A stretch of 64,000 bases of DNA from assembly GCA_026874595.1 (NCBI GenBank), contig CM049311.1, positions 70,290,453 through 70,354,452 of the forward strand, written 5' to 3'. Shown piece after piece: positions 47,582 to 59,526 of this stretch. Every line of letters begins with the position of its first letter. The first letter of the stretch is position 1. The notes under the pieces were generated by a model. The model made no database searches. It was not told where the DNA came from and worked only from the letters and a program-made list of their open reading frames with translations. A program made the position numbers and the translations under genes. The DNA is from Sipunculus nudus. Taxonomy: Eukaryota > Annelida > Sipuncula > Golfingiida > Sipunculidae.

Positions 47582-49191
47582 AAGTTGAAGATTCAGACAA
47601 TATGGATGAGTTTTCAGAAGATATTGATGAGTTTGTATTTGATGAACAAGAGATATTCCACACTAACCTCGACGAGTCACAGGAATCTAGCAGTGCTGTC
47701 CAGGAGACACCAGAGAAACTCAAAAGTCAGAAGGGTCTATCAGCTCCCAAAAGAACCCTTGAAGTTCATGAACAGTGTACCAGTGAGATACCTCGTAAAA
47801 GAAATGTAACAGAAAACAGCAATGTTAAAGAAGGCAGGATTAGAAATTCTGTATGGAGTTCAAGGAGTAGTTCACGTGATATGTTCAACTCAAATGTGCT
47901 GGAAGAAAAAAGGACACTGCAGCAGTCACTGGAGAGTTCCTGCAAAGTTCAAAATAACCGGAATCAGAAAAATTATGGAGAATATGAGTGCAACCAGAAT
48001 GTTGCTTTTACATTTTATGGAACAGAAGAAAATGCTAGATATACTGAGGGCGTAAATAGTGATCGATTCTCTTGCAACAGAACCAGGGAGACTGAAGTAA
48101 ATTGTGATGTAGAGGATAATTACAGAACAAAGGAGAGGTCTATGCTGGATAACAGAGCCACTGAATACTGTGGCAAGGTTGCAGAAACAGAAGACGGTGT
48201 GGGTATGAATGACTTTCTATTGAGAACAGATACTGAAACTGGTCTCGCCTCCAAAGCTTCCAGCAGGGCCGCAAGCCCCCATCTGATAGACATATCAAAC
48301 TATAAAATCAAACGTAAAAAGAACCCCTCATATCCAGCTTCTGCAAGCTCAAGCTTGTCACAAGATCAGAGTTTAATTGACTCCAGAAGAGAACTAGCAG
48401 ATCGCAATATAGACCAAGGGAGGTTTAGACACTGTAAACCATACGACAGGAAGGTTCAGTTTTATAATAAGGATAAACAAGCAACAAAAACAAGAGACAC
48501 AGGCCCTGATGCTGAAGTTAAATACAGATGGGCTGTTACCAGGTTGCACACAGACCAAGTGGACACCAACTTGTCATATTCTTCATTACGTCACCGCCGT
48601 TTGGTGAAGGAGTGCATGGCTGGTATCATAAAAGGTGTTAATATGCAGCATGAAGCCGGAGAAGAAACCAGCGACAGAAGACGTCATCAGTCATCATCAT
48701 CAGAGGAGGAGCATTCAAAAACAGCGATGTTACGGAATCTTTACGACAGCATCCTGGAGTCTATCACTTTGGAGGTGGAGGACACAGACAAGGATAACAA
48801 CAACCATGACAGAAGTGATGACATCAATTATGACACAGAGGCCGCTCGTGTGTTCACTGATACAATAAAAAGGAAACGAGCAGAGCTGAGAACAATTATG
48901 GACGGTCACAAACATCAGACAGAATCATTACTGCGTTGCCACGAGGTGGAGTTACTGTCTTACAACTCATCTGACCTTGACCCCATCTCTTATGCAAACC
49001 TTCTCCAGCAGATCAAGGTCAGACAGAATCATGAGATGCAGACTCTTTTGAGACGACACACCCAGGAGTTGAGCAAGTTTAGTCTCAAAATGAGCTCTGA
49101 AGTGGAAAAAGCAAGAGAAGATTATTTATATCAGTTGAAAAGTAAAGACTTCAATGATCAAGTATATAATGTGGTCTATGCAACTCTTTGA
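47582..49191 (+). CDS. 3'-terminal exon of an unrecognised gene
   Basis: An acceptor (TTGTTTTAATTTCAG) precedes an uninterrupted frame of 1610 bases to a TGA at 49189-49191. The frame is open before the first ATG (47602), reading VEDSDN-MDEFSEDIDEF, so the exon continues an upstream coding exon that leaves one base of a codon. The roughly 535 residues are hydrophilic. An acidic start (DEFSEDIDEFVFDEQE) is followed by Ser/Arg-rich low-complexity sequence, a basic KIKRKKNP patch near residue 235 that could be a nuclear signal, SSSSEEE near 362, and a charged helical C-terminus (about 413-529) with coiled-coil-like segments such as IKRKRAELRTIM and NHEMQTLLRRHTQELSKF. Codon use and length make it clearly coding. 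I recognise no family. It could be a scaffold, centrosomal or chromatin protein, but the sequence does not decide. Confidence 0.8.
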
Positions 49192-51800
49192 ATATTCCAA
49201 CTTGTTTTGCCACCCCATTTCCACATCTTTTTGGGGGTGGGGGGGGGGGGGGTTAAAGAGTTGATCATCACTGCATTTTATTCTAGACTGTTCCCTTAGG
49301 CCTGAAAGACTTTCCTATGCTTGAGCAGCCATCTCTCTGTCAACTGCTGTGTTATTTTGATTTTGCTTCATGTTCAGAGTATCACACCCAGCTCAGCTCT
49401 GTTTAAAGAGATCTGTCAAGTGTTCCTAGAAATACAGCTGACTTAGGTGATGAAATCGTGAGTGTAGACATTTTTACTCGTAGAAACTTGATTAAGATAT
49501 TGTATGGTAATATCTGAAATACATCAGTATTTGCTTATATATATTTATTTTTAATATGCATACACTGAATGTCAGTGCATATGCCATGGTTCAATGAATA
49601 GCAGCTATATAAAACACAGAATGAAATTTTTGTAAGGAGAATTCAAATATGGTTGATAAATCATAATGCTGAATGTAGAAATGTCAAAAATGGATATGTC
49701 AAAGGTAAAATTTTTATCTTTGACAGTGTTTACATTATGACCTTATTCACGTCACCACTTCACTTGCCAGATTAAATTACAGTAGCAATACCAGTATTCT
49801 GTTTATTCTGTCTTACGTGATAATTGAATACATGCAGTCATCTAATTTTTAATATCTATATGAGCCATTATTTGTGCTGCCATTTTTTAGACTGCAATGC
49901 ATTGCAATTTAGGTCAATATATTTTGTGTTCAGTGGTATATTATACCATACCAGCCTTATTTGACCTCAATCTTTCCTGTATTGATACCCTTGCTTATAC
50001 ACCTCCCTTGCCTCCTGCAGATAGGCTGATATCAAAGTGTTTAATGAGGTTATATTATACTGTGGCATAGAGAATGTTTTCCTAAGAAAATATATAGCTA
50101 GGAGATTACTGAACTTATGCTATAGGATATCTACAATATACCAGCAGTGTTAAGTAGGTATATCTCTTGTGAGAGGTCTGTAATGATTGGATATGTAATG
50201 TTTGGATATTTTAAATGTTTTAATCTGAAATGCTGGGTTGTTTTGGTAGTGTTAGTTATATGGTAGAATTTTTAGAAATTACCATTGAAGTGCTTGTAAT
50301 TTATGTAGAGTGTACATGAAGTGCTGCAACCACATCTCCTAGTGTGGATTGGGGTGTTTGCTGTAGGTGTCATCATTATTTATTTGTATTAATTTATTTG
50401 CTCATTTTCTTTTTTTTTTTAATTACTAGAAAGTCATGTTTTTTACTATGAAGTATTAATCTTTGTATATATGTAACTCATTTTTACTACTTAAATTATA
50501 GGTAGTGTCTTATTTTGCATATTTCTTACCAGTGTTTAGTGAAAATGTTTTATGTAAGCACATCAGTTCTATTCAGTTAAGTTCTATTTAGTGTTTCATC
50601 AGTAATTTACAAGCATTTTGAGCTATTTAAATCAACACAAAAAGTTCATGGTTCTGAGAATCAGAAACGTCAGTTATTCCTTTTATTCAGTTTTATTAAA
50701 TTGGAAAAAAATCATGAAAAAGACAGCAGTATTTAGAATAGATTAATTTGATGGGTTTTCTTTGGAATATCTATTGGTAAATAAATAAGTCCTTTTATGT
50801 TGTCATATTATTTTTAAATTGATGAAAATAGACTTTCCATGGCATGTGGGTTTTTATCTGGTCTCCCTTTAATTTTCCTTAGATGAATGATAAGTTTACT
50901 GAAGACAATGATTCACTGCTTCTGTTACTCCAGCTTGAAATATGTAATGTTCATTGCAAATTTTCTTTAAATTAGCTTGGTATTAGCTGGTGATATAATG
51001 GAAGCTTGTGCCTGATGTAGAAAAGAAAACTGATCACATATGGCCATTTTTATATCACTTAGGAGCCTAATACTATGAAAATAAATACATGACATGAATT
51101 TTGGTGCAGATTGGTTTGCTTTGCATACTTGGTTGAAATCTGTCATAGAGTTGCCTATTAATACTCATGATTTAGCTCTTTTTGAAACGGTATTTACTAT
51201 GTAGTACCTTTATTTTCAGTTCAGACACCAAGCCACTTAAATCCAGCCCTAGGTTCCCATGTTAGACCTTGACATTTCCCTCCTGCTCAGGGACTCCACA
51301 GTCCTGGCGGCTCCTGCCTCGTACTCCTTATACAGCTTCCAGCCAGGCTGTGCACAGGGTCTCAATCCTTAAAAATTATTTTTAATTTTGAAGAGAAGTA
51401 GTGAATGTCATGATTTGTTGAGTAATATCAAAAAGTTCTGAAAAAGTCTTCTTGAAGTGTCTGAAATCTGACATATTTAATTGCCTTGGATGATCTTAAT
51501 TATGGAAAAAAGTGTTTTTTTTTTTCATAGTTGTCATGAAATTAATATGCTGGGATAAGTGTGGGAACATTGTGTGCAAATGGTGCACAAGCATGTAGGA
51601 AATGTGCTGTCACACTTTTGGACACATCGAGAAATGTATGGACAGAAAAACTAGTCAGTTTCATTCCCATCTATTTTTTGCCAGGAAAATATTAATTACT
51701 TGTAGTTGCATTTCCAGGGAAAAAATGATAATAAAGGATAAAAAGATTAATGGACCTAATTTTCAACAAGGGAAAAAAATAACCACCTGACACAGTATTT
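49192..51800 (+). other. 3' UTR and downstream AT-rich spacer
   Basis: Follows the stop of the unknown gene. A poly-G run lies at about 49238-49253. AATAAA-like signals occur near 50780 and 51078, but I cannot choose the real cleavage site. No further ORF is supported. Confidence 0.45.
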
Positions 51801-52432
51801 TTGTATCCGCCAAAATGAAGTTTTGCGGATACTATGTTTTTGACCGGGTTCCGCTGCCGCCGCCACATTTGTTTCCAGAAAACTCCTCTGAGACCACTGG
51901 ACAGATTTTTCCAAAACTTACAATAATTATCAGGTCAAATGTGAAAAGGTGCCCAACCAATTGCCGTTGGCCTCTGACCTTTCCTCTCTGCCCAGCGTGC
52001 CCAGCATATCATATGTGAAACGGGTGGCGCCACCTGCAGCCATTTTTGCACAGCATCAATGTGTTTATCTACCATGGGATAAAATCACTCATATCTCGGC
52101 AGTGGTTTGAAATATCTGCCTAAAATTTTACAGGTTTATATATCCTGCGCAGCTCTCTTTTTTTTAACAGGTGGCGCCACCTACATTCTAGTTCATGCTG
52201 CAGACATCCAAGCTCATATCTCGAGAACAGTTTGACTGATTGGGCCCTGTGTATAGATCTCCGTAGCTCTTTATTATACGCAAAACTGGTGGCGCCACCT
52301 GCAACCATTTTTGCACAGCGTTCGTCTTTTTTTCTGCCACGGGCTAAAATCAATCCTATACATATAGTGGTTTGATTTATCTGCCTTAAATTTTGCATAT
52401 GTATACAACTTGGACAGCTTTCTGGACACAAG
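51801..52432 (+). mobile_element. Helitron-like element, 3'-truncated
   Basis: The 5' hairpin TTGTATCCGCCAAAATGAAG then TTTTGCGGATAC starts the copy. GGTGGCGCCACC units occur near 52021, 52170 and 52289. The 3' hairpin and CTAG are absent; similarity ends near TCTGGACACAAG. Confidence 0.6.
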
Positions 52433-53025
52433 TTGGTGGAATAGAGTATAATTTGGGGGCAAGGGTAAAAACATCCAAACACAAAGCTGAGTCATGATTT
52501 TATTTTAACAATCAATGCCATATAGCATCCGTGTCTCCAGTACACGTGAACATGTATACTCCACTAAAACATTAAATCTACACATGGTATAGCAACGGCA
52601 GTTCCACAAAATAACTTGCTCAATGTGTCCGATTACTTGGAGATGAAATCAGAATGAGATTGACACAAAATATGGATGGATTCTTAGGGATAATAAAGTA
52701 TAAACAATTGCACAATTGGTGGAAATTTTCTTCTCTCTTGGACACAAAATATTTCCATAATGAAATGTGACTATTTTGGTATGAATTTAACCGAAACAGT
52801 ACTAACAATACATTAAAATTTGTATATTAGTCATAGACATGTAAAAATCATCACAAAAACTAAAGGTTCAGTCCATAGAAACACCATGACATTATGGCAG
52901 GGGGTCTACAGTAACAAAACCTGTGATTTAAAAAAGATTTAGACAAATACATGACATCACTAAATCAACACTAGACTGTAATTACCTGACAAATATAAAC
53001 AAACTGGATTGATGATCAGCAGCCA
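52433..53025. other. Spacer without genes
   Basis: AT-rich, no supported ORF or repeat family. Confidence 0.4.
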
Positions 53026-53640
53026 GTATCTGCTGGACGAAATGTACATAATTACATGACGACAATATCTGGTATGTATTGATATTACATGGAAGGAATA
53101 TCCTAGATCACATGACAGAGGTATTTGTTATATTGTAATGGACGGATTATACTGGCTCACCAGACATAGGTACCCAGTATATATCTTATTAATTTATCAT
53201 ATTGGGTCGCAATACTGGGTGAAAAGACACTGGTGTCTATTATGTATAACACTGACAGAATATATAGGTATTTATCAAACTGATGGATTATACTGGGTCA
53301 CATAACATAGGTATCTATTATCTAATGGACCTATTATACTGGGTCACATAATATGGGTATTTGGTATGAATCTAAAGACCAGATTTTTCTGGGTAGCAAG
53401 ACATTAGTATCTGGTATAATTCTAATGGACGGATTATACTGGGTCACATGACATTAGTATCTGGTAAATATCTAATGGACGGATAATACTGAGTCACCTG
53501 ACATTATTGTCTGGTATATACCTAATGACCAGATTATTCTGGGTAGCAAGACATTAGTATCTGGTATAATTCTAATGGACAGATGATACTGGGTCACATG
53601 ACATTAGCATCTGGTAAATATCTGCTGGACGGAATTTGCA
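53026..53640. repeat. ~50-bp minisatellite
   Basis: About a dozen imperfect copies with a period close to 50 bases (for example starts at 53427, 53477, 53527, 53577) of CTAATGGACGGATTATACTG then GGTCACATGACATTAGTATC. Two subtypes alternate in the right half (GGTCACATGAC versus GGTAGCAAGAC), hinting at a higher-order 100-base unit. No coding. Confidence 0.85.
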
Positions 53641-54134
53641 TATGGAATCGCAATATAATTAGTAAATGAAAATTTCATTCTAGCTTTAATATATAAAAAG
53701 TCAATCAACCAATGACATTAAGTGGACATCCATGAATATAAAAGGATGCCTATCTGTAATATAAAGAGAAAACATTCCTTCAAGCCATATGGAATAAATG
53801 CTATCAATGCAGTTTTTTAAACAAAATATAATGTCATTCTCAGCTCCTAAATTTTGTCATAATATATTTAACCTTATAGAGATAGCAGGTCCACAGGACC
53901 ATTAAACTGATATTGATATCGCAATAATAGACAGAATGCCATTTCTTCAAAATACAGTAGTTCCCAGTGTATAAAAAGTGTTAGGCGTGTTTGGAGTATT
54001 TTTGTAATAATCGCAGTACACACACACTGATATATCACAGTTACTGCTGGAATGTCAATTTTTCAATTATCTTATTTCATTTAATAAATTAAGTTTATTG
54101 GGCATTGTGCAGTTTTTTCTTTATATTAAAACAA

Positions 54135-54308
54135 AGTGGAACCCCACCATAACAATCACCTTTGGGACTGACCAAAGTGGTCGTAATTTGGGGGTGGGTG
54201 TATTTGTGAAACTCTAGTTACCTGGATCATATATTTGGGACCAAGAAAAGTGGTCGTAATTAAAGGGGTGGTCAAAAATGCGGGGTGGTCTCAAGGCAGG
54301 GTTCCACT
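54135..54308. mobile_element. Short terminal-inverted-repeat element
   Basis: AGTGGAACCC and GGGTTCCACT form perfect 10-base inverted ends around about 150 bases with repeated AGTGGTCGTAATT. The size and ends fit a MITE. No clear target duplication was found. Confidence 0.55.
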
Positions 54309-54810
54309 GTATAACCCTATCTGAGGATTTAGCAAATTTCTTGTAATTAGTAATTTAATTGTAATTTATGAAATTTTACTGGTAAAAAAGTATAGCAAAA
54401 CTTCTGTATAAAGACAGGTAAAATTCCACTACTATTAAAATACCCTATTTTGCCTTTTATAAAATCTCCAATACCTTTTAGTGCAAAACAAGCGAAACAA
54501 ATCAGAGACTATATTAAAAGAGTATAAAAAATCTTCAGCTTAATGTAATAAGACCGAAACAAATTATCTCTCTTGATTTGCGCTAGTAAAGTGATGCAGA
54601 AAAACTGTGAATATAAGTTTAAAATCTCTAAAATGTATATAATTATGTGTAGAAATACCTAAAATCTCTATGTAGATCATTTTGTAAAATACAGATTCAC
54701 GACTTTACATATAACAGATTTTGATCAGGGATTAGACTAGTTCTGTACTGATCACTCTCCCCTCTGTTTTCCTAACATGCGATATTTGTTTGTGTGTGTA
54801 TGTGTGTGTG

Positions 54811-57800
54811 TTATCGTTTAGACTTTTGAGCCTTTGTTCTTAGATGCAGGGCTGCATTTGGAACCAGTCCACACTCCTGCAGGGTGGAATTGTTGTCACT
54901 GAACACGCGGTGAGGAAATGCTGACAAAATCTCATATTCTCCAGAACCCCTGAAAATAAATATGTACTCATGAACAAAGGTATAAGCAACATTAGACTGC
55001 AAAATTTAATTAAACTTTTACCAACTGCAAATGTGAAAACATCAGATGGGTCAAAGTTCATGCAAGTGCTACAGGTACGTGTGTGTATTTGAGTATAACA
55101 CATCTGGTAGTCCATATAAAGATTTTGTGGTATTCAACTAGAATAGGGGTAGTCGACAAGCGACTACGTGTATCCGCCTAAATCAGAGTGGAACGGGTGA
55201 AGTGAGGCATGGATTAAGTGGCAAGGGGAAATAGAGTGAAGTGTTGCATATTAGCATGGATGTCTGCAGCCAAATTGTGTATGAAGGTTGCCCCCCCCCC
55301 CCCCCCCTACCACAAAATCCGGAAAGCCGTCCCAGTTGTATACATATGCAAAATTTAAGGCAGATAAGTCAAACCACTACATGTATATTAGTGATTTTAG
55401 CCTGTGGCAGACAATCAGATGGACGCTGAGCAAAAATGGTTGCAGGTGACGGCACCAGTTTTGCATATGATAAAGAGCTATGTGAGAACTATACACATGC
55501 AAAACTTTGGCCCAATCGGTCAAATGGTTCCCAAGATATGAGCTTGGATGTCTGCTACATAAACTAGAATGCAGGTAGCTCCACCTGTCATAAAATCAAG
55601 AGAGCTGTCGGGGATGTATAAACCTGCAAAATTTTAGCCAGATATGTCAAACCACTGCCGAGATATGAGTGATTTTATCCCATGGCAGACAAACAGACAG
55701 GAGCTGTGCAAAAATGGCTGTAGGTGGCGCCTGCAGTTTTGCGTATGTTATAAAGCTCTCCAAGGGCTACATTTGTGCAAAAAAATTTTCCTGATCGGTC
55801 AAACGGTTCCCGAGATATGAGCTTGGATGTCTGCAGCGTAAACGTGAATGTAGGTGGCGCCACCTGTCATAAAATCAGAAAAGCTATCCAGGATGTATAC
55901 ACATGCCAAATTTCAGGTGAATTAGTCAAGTCACTGCAGAGATATGAGTGATTTTAACCCAAGGCAGACGAACAGATGGACACTGTGCAAACATGGTTGC
56001 AGGTGGCGCCACCATTTTTGTGTATGTTAGAAAGCTCTCCAAGGGCTACATTTGTGGAAAAAAATTTTCCTGATCGGTCAAACGGTTCCCGAGATATGAG
56101 CTTGGATGTCTGCAGCGTAACGTGAATGTAGGTGGCGCCACCTGTCACAAAATCAGAAAAGCTATCCAGGATGTATACGCATGCCAAATTTCAGGTGAAT
56201 TAGTCAAGTCACTGCAGAGATATGAGTGATTTTAACCCAAGGCAGACGAACAGATGGACACTGTGCAAACATGGTTGCAGGTGGCGCCACCATTTTTTGT
56301 GTATGTTATAAAGCTCTCCAAGGGCTACATTTGTGCAAAAAAATTTTCCTGATCCGTCAAACGGTTCCCGAGATATGAGCTTGGATGTCTGCAGCGTAAA
56401 CGTGAATGTAGGTGGCGCCACCTGTCACAAAATCAGAAAAGCTATCCAGGATGTATACACATGCCAAATTTCAGGTGAATTAGTCAAGTCACTGCAGAGA
56501 TATGAGTGATTTTAACCCAAGGCAGACGAACAGATGGACACTGTGCAAACATGGTTGCAGGTGGCGCCACCATTTTTTGTGTATGTTATAAAGCTCTCCA
56601 AGGGCTACATTTGTGCAAAAAAATTTTCCTGATCTGTCAAACGGTTCCCGAGATATGTGGGTTTATGTGTTGAAACAGACGCACGAACAGACGCAGAGGA
56701 AAGGTCAGAGGTCAAAACAAAATCGGGGCGCAGCAGTTCACATGTGACCCGAACATAATCCCGGCTTTCGTAAAATTCCGCCCAGCGGTTATGGAGGAGT
56801 TCTCCAGAAACCTACGCGGCCGCCGCAGCGGCCACGTGCAGCTGAAAACATAGTATCCGCAAAACTCTGTTTTGGCGGATACAATAACAAGAGTACACGT
56901 TAGAGATTAAGTGTAGGTGAATGTGTGTGAGTGAATGACAAGTAATTTGACAAATGCAGGGCTTACATTTCAGTTGTGCATTAAAGTCCGCAAAAAGCGT
57001 TAAATTTATCTAGAACTCCATATGGCTGATACACAGCTTCAACATAAAATAAATGTCATCTGGGATTTTCTTACCTCTGCTGGTCTAGGTAAGACCTGAG
57101 ATCCCCTATTGTTTCTGTAAATTTCATTTTAACAATGTACGTCTGATCGCCTTGCTCAGATTTTATTCTCAATGTTGTTAAATTCCTTGAACTTGGTGGT
57201 CTGTCATCCTCTGCCATCTCAAGTCTGGAAAATCAATAATTACCAATAATTAATAAAATATCAAGTATTCATTATATCACTAATTTTGTATGTATTCATC
57301 ACAGAAGATTAATAACCGATCTTGTGGATAGACAAAAATCCATATACATGCACATAATCATGTAACATTATTATACTAAATGTTTGTCAGACAAAAACTG
57401 ATTTAAAATGACATAACTGGAATTGATCAGATTCTGTGGATCTATGACTAGAGTTCGGTTTATCTTGATAAAAGTAAATAAATGGTTTCTACAGCCCAAA
57501 AATATGGAATGAGCAGGCAGTTTTTTATAACTTTTTTCTTTGAAAAATTATTGTTTTGACAAAATATGCACAATACTGACAAATTGCACAAAGCAATCAA
57601 AACTGCAACACTTCTTGAAATGGTGAATATGAAAAACACAAAATTTAATCCTTTTCAATTAAATTTCTGTATTTTTGACACATGTAAAGATTTATTTTGA
57701 AAACAAAAATTGAAGAAAAAGGCAGCAGTCAGCAAAATTAACATGGAGGATTTTGGTGCTGTTTCAATAAAAATTAGAAATAAAAATCCATGAAAAATTG

Positions 57801-57913
57801 GTGCAATTATTCTGCAGAACAATTTCTTTTGCTGGTCTTGCCTACCTGTCTTTGATTTCTTGTACAGCAGCTGTCTTGACAACTGTAATACCTCCACCAG
57901 CACCTGTCTGACC
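54811..57913 (-). CDS. UBXN11: UBX-domain protein, C-terminal three exons (UBXN11-like)
   Basis: Minus-strand exons 57846-57913, 57075-57224 and 54811-54949 join in frame with GT-AG introns and end at TAA (54811-54813), giving the last 118 residues. They contain a UBX fold: LRIKSEQGDQTYIVKMKF, TIGDLRSYLDQ, then GEYEILSAFPHRVFS, LQECGLVPNAALHLRTK. The FP-x-R turn is the loop that UBX domains use to bind the p97/VCP ATPase. Of the UBX proteins, the LRIKSE, TIGD.R and GLVPNAAL segments are closest to my memory of UBXN11 (Socius), which is linked to Rnd GTPases. The upstream exons (coiled coil and SEP domain expected) were not found and may lie beyond 58 kb or outside the window. The 2.1-kb last intron holds a Helitron-like element. 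The UBX assignment is firm; the UBXN11 orthology is moderate. Confidence 0.8.
55138..56884 (-). mobile_element. Helitron-like element, full-length, in UBX gene intron
   Basis: Same orientation as the host gene. The minus-strand 5' end TTGTATCCGCCAAAACAGAG is at 56884 and the 3' end (hairpin GTAGTCGCTTGTCGACTAC, then CCCTATTCTAG) at 55138; the host bases are A and T. It contains at least five GGTGGCGCCACC palindromes (near 55855, 56003, 56132, 56281, 56411 and 56561) in units of about 280 bases, three of them nearly identical, so the internal array expanded recently. A poly-C run lies at about 55290. Confidence 0.7.
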
Positions 57914-58439
57914 CTGAAAACACACAAGATTTGTATGAGTTATACAGTAATATTTTGTCTTTATGGTAATATATATATTTTTTTAATGGTTTTTTTTTTG
58001 TCCTTTTTCATGAAGTATTTGTGGTAGTTTTTACAAAGTATCCACTTTGATGGTTTGTGAGAGAACTTAATGGGAAACCTGTTTCCATGCAGGAAATCAA
58101 CTGACTTATTTGAGATAAAATTAAAAAGGCATACACACAGTTCATGGAATTCTATGAATGCCCAAAAGTATCTCATATCAATACTTGTTAATGCTATTCT
58201 ATTCAAATAATCAATATAAAATAAATTTGTTATTAGAAACATATAAAAACTGGTTTGTACTAGAGATCTATTCAAAATTCATTGTTAAAACCACTAACTC
58301 CTACCCCTGACTGTTAATTTCCCATTTATTGGAATCTCTATTTAGGTTTGACTCAGACACTATTTGTATTTTTATATGTTATATCCTATGTTGTTGCTAT
58401 TCATATGTTTATGTGTTATGTACTATGTTTGGCATTTTT
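57914..58439. other. UBXN11: Presumed intron of the UBX gene, no exon seen
   Basis: AT-rich sequence upstream of the first visible UBX exon on the minus strand. No further exon with a compatible phase was recognised. Confidence 0.35.
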
Positions 58440-59526
58440 AGCTCAGCTGACTATAAGTCATCTGAGCTATAGTCGTGGTCCATTGTCCGTCATCCGTCTG
58501 TCCATCCGTCCGGATGTCCGTCCGTAAGACTGGCACGTTTCGACACCGTTGGACCTACGAATCTGAAATTTGGCATACTGTTGGATGTCCCCAAAATCTC
58601 CTACCATGCCGAAAATTGGGTCAAAAGGACTTCGTTCCTTCGAGATATTAAGGAAAAACTTAAATTTTTTATTAGAAATCTATTTTCACACTTCAGGACT
58701 GCCTAATATCAAAACCACTCATCTGGTTCTCTTCATATTTACCATAAATATTCCTCTATATAGTTCCTATGTACATGCCAGATATTAAGTCAGTATTATA
58801 TAATTTAAAAAAGTTATGGGCCCAAACATAATGGACTTTGTAAAAAAATCAGGAAGATATTTGGTCACTTAAGACCAAAAGTGTTAAAGGTAGGGACTTT
58901 TTTCCAGTAATACAACTTTAATTAATCAAATTTTAATTGTATACCAAAAATTAGATCAAAATCTGTTAAAATTTTTTAAATATTGGCAAAAAAATATAAA
59001 ATTGGTACCTTAAATTTTGCCCAACTTTGGCCATGGCACGTTTTGTTCCTGTAAGTACTGTGGATTTAATTTTCACAGCATGTATACATAAGGATTTAAT
59101 CTGTTAAAATCTGAAATTTGAAAATAAAAGCTGCAAAATTAGGCTAGTTATTGAATTTTTTTGGAGGCTCTTGTTGTATTCCCTTACATTGTCAAGCAGT
59201 CCACTTTGATGACTGTAGGTCATTAAGTGCACATCTCTATGCTCCCCAAGCTGTTGGCATAATTTTATATGTCCCCAAAATCTCTACCATACCGAAAATT
59301 GGGTCATTAGGACTTCGTTCCTTCGAGTTATTAAGGAAAAAAACTCTGTTTTCCATAAAAAAAGCCATTGTTACACATCAAGGGTGCCTAATATCAAAGC
59401 CACTGATCTGTTTTTGATCGTATTTAGTATTCATATTCTTTCATACATTTTCTATGAACATACCAAAAATTAGGTCAGTATTGGGTATTATTTTGAAGTT
59501 ATGGGCCAAAACATAATGCAATTTTT

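Noticed and set aside
42551-47582. Direct splicing of the candidate first exon to the 47582 exon
   Set aside because: Phases do not match: the first leaves two bases of a codon (or none), whereas the second needs one.
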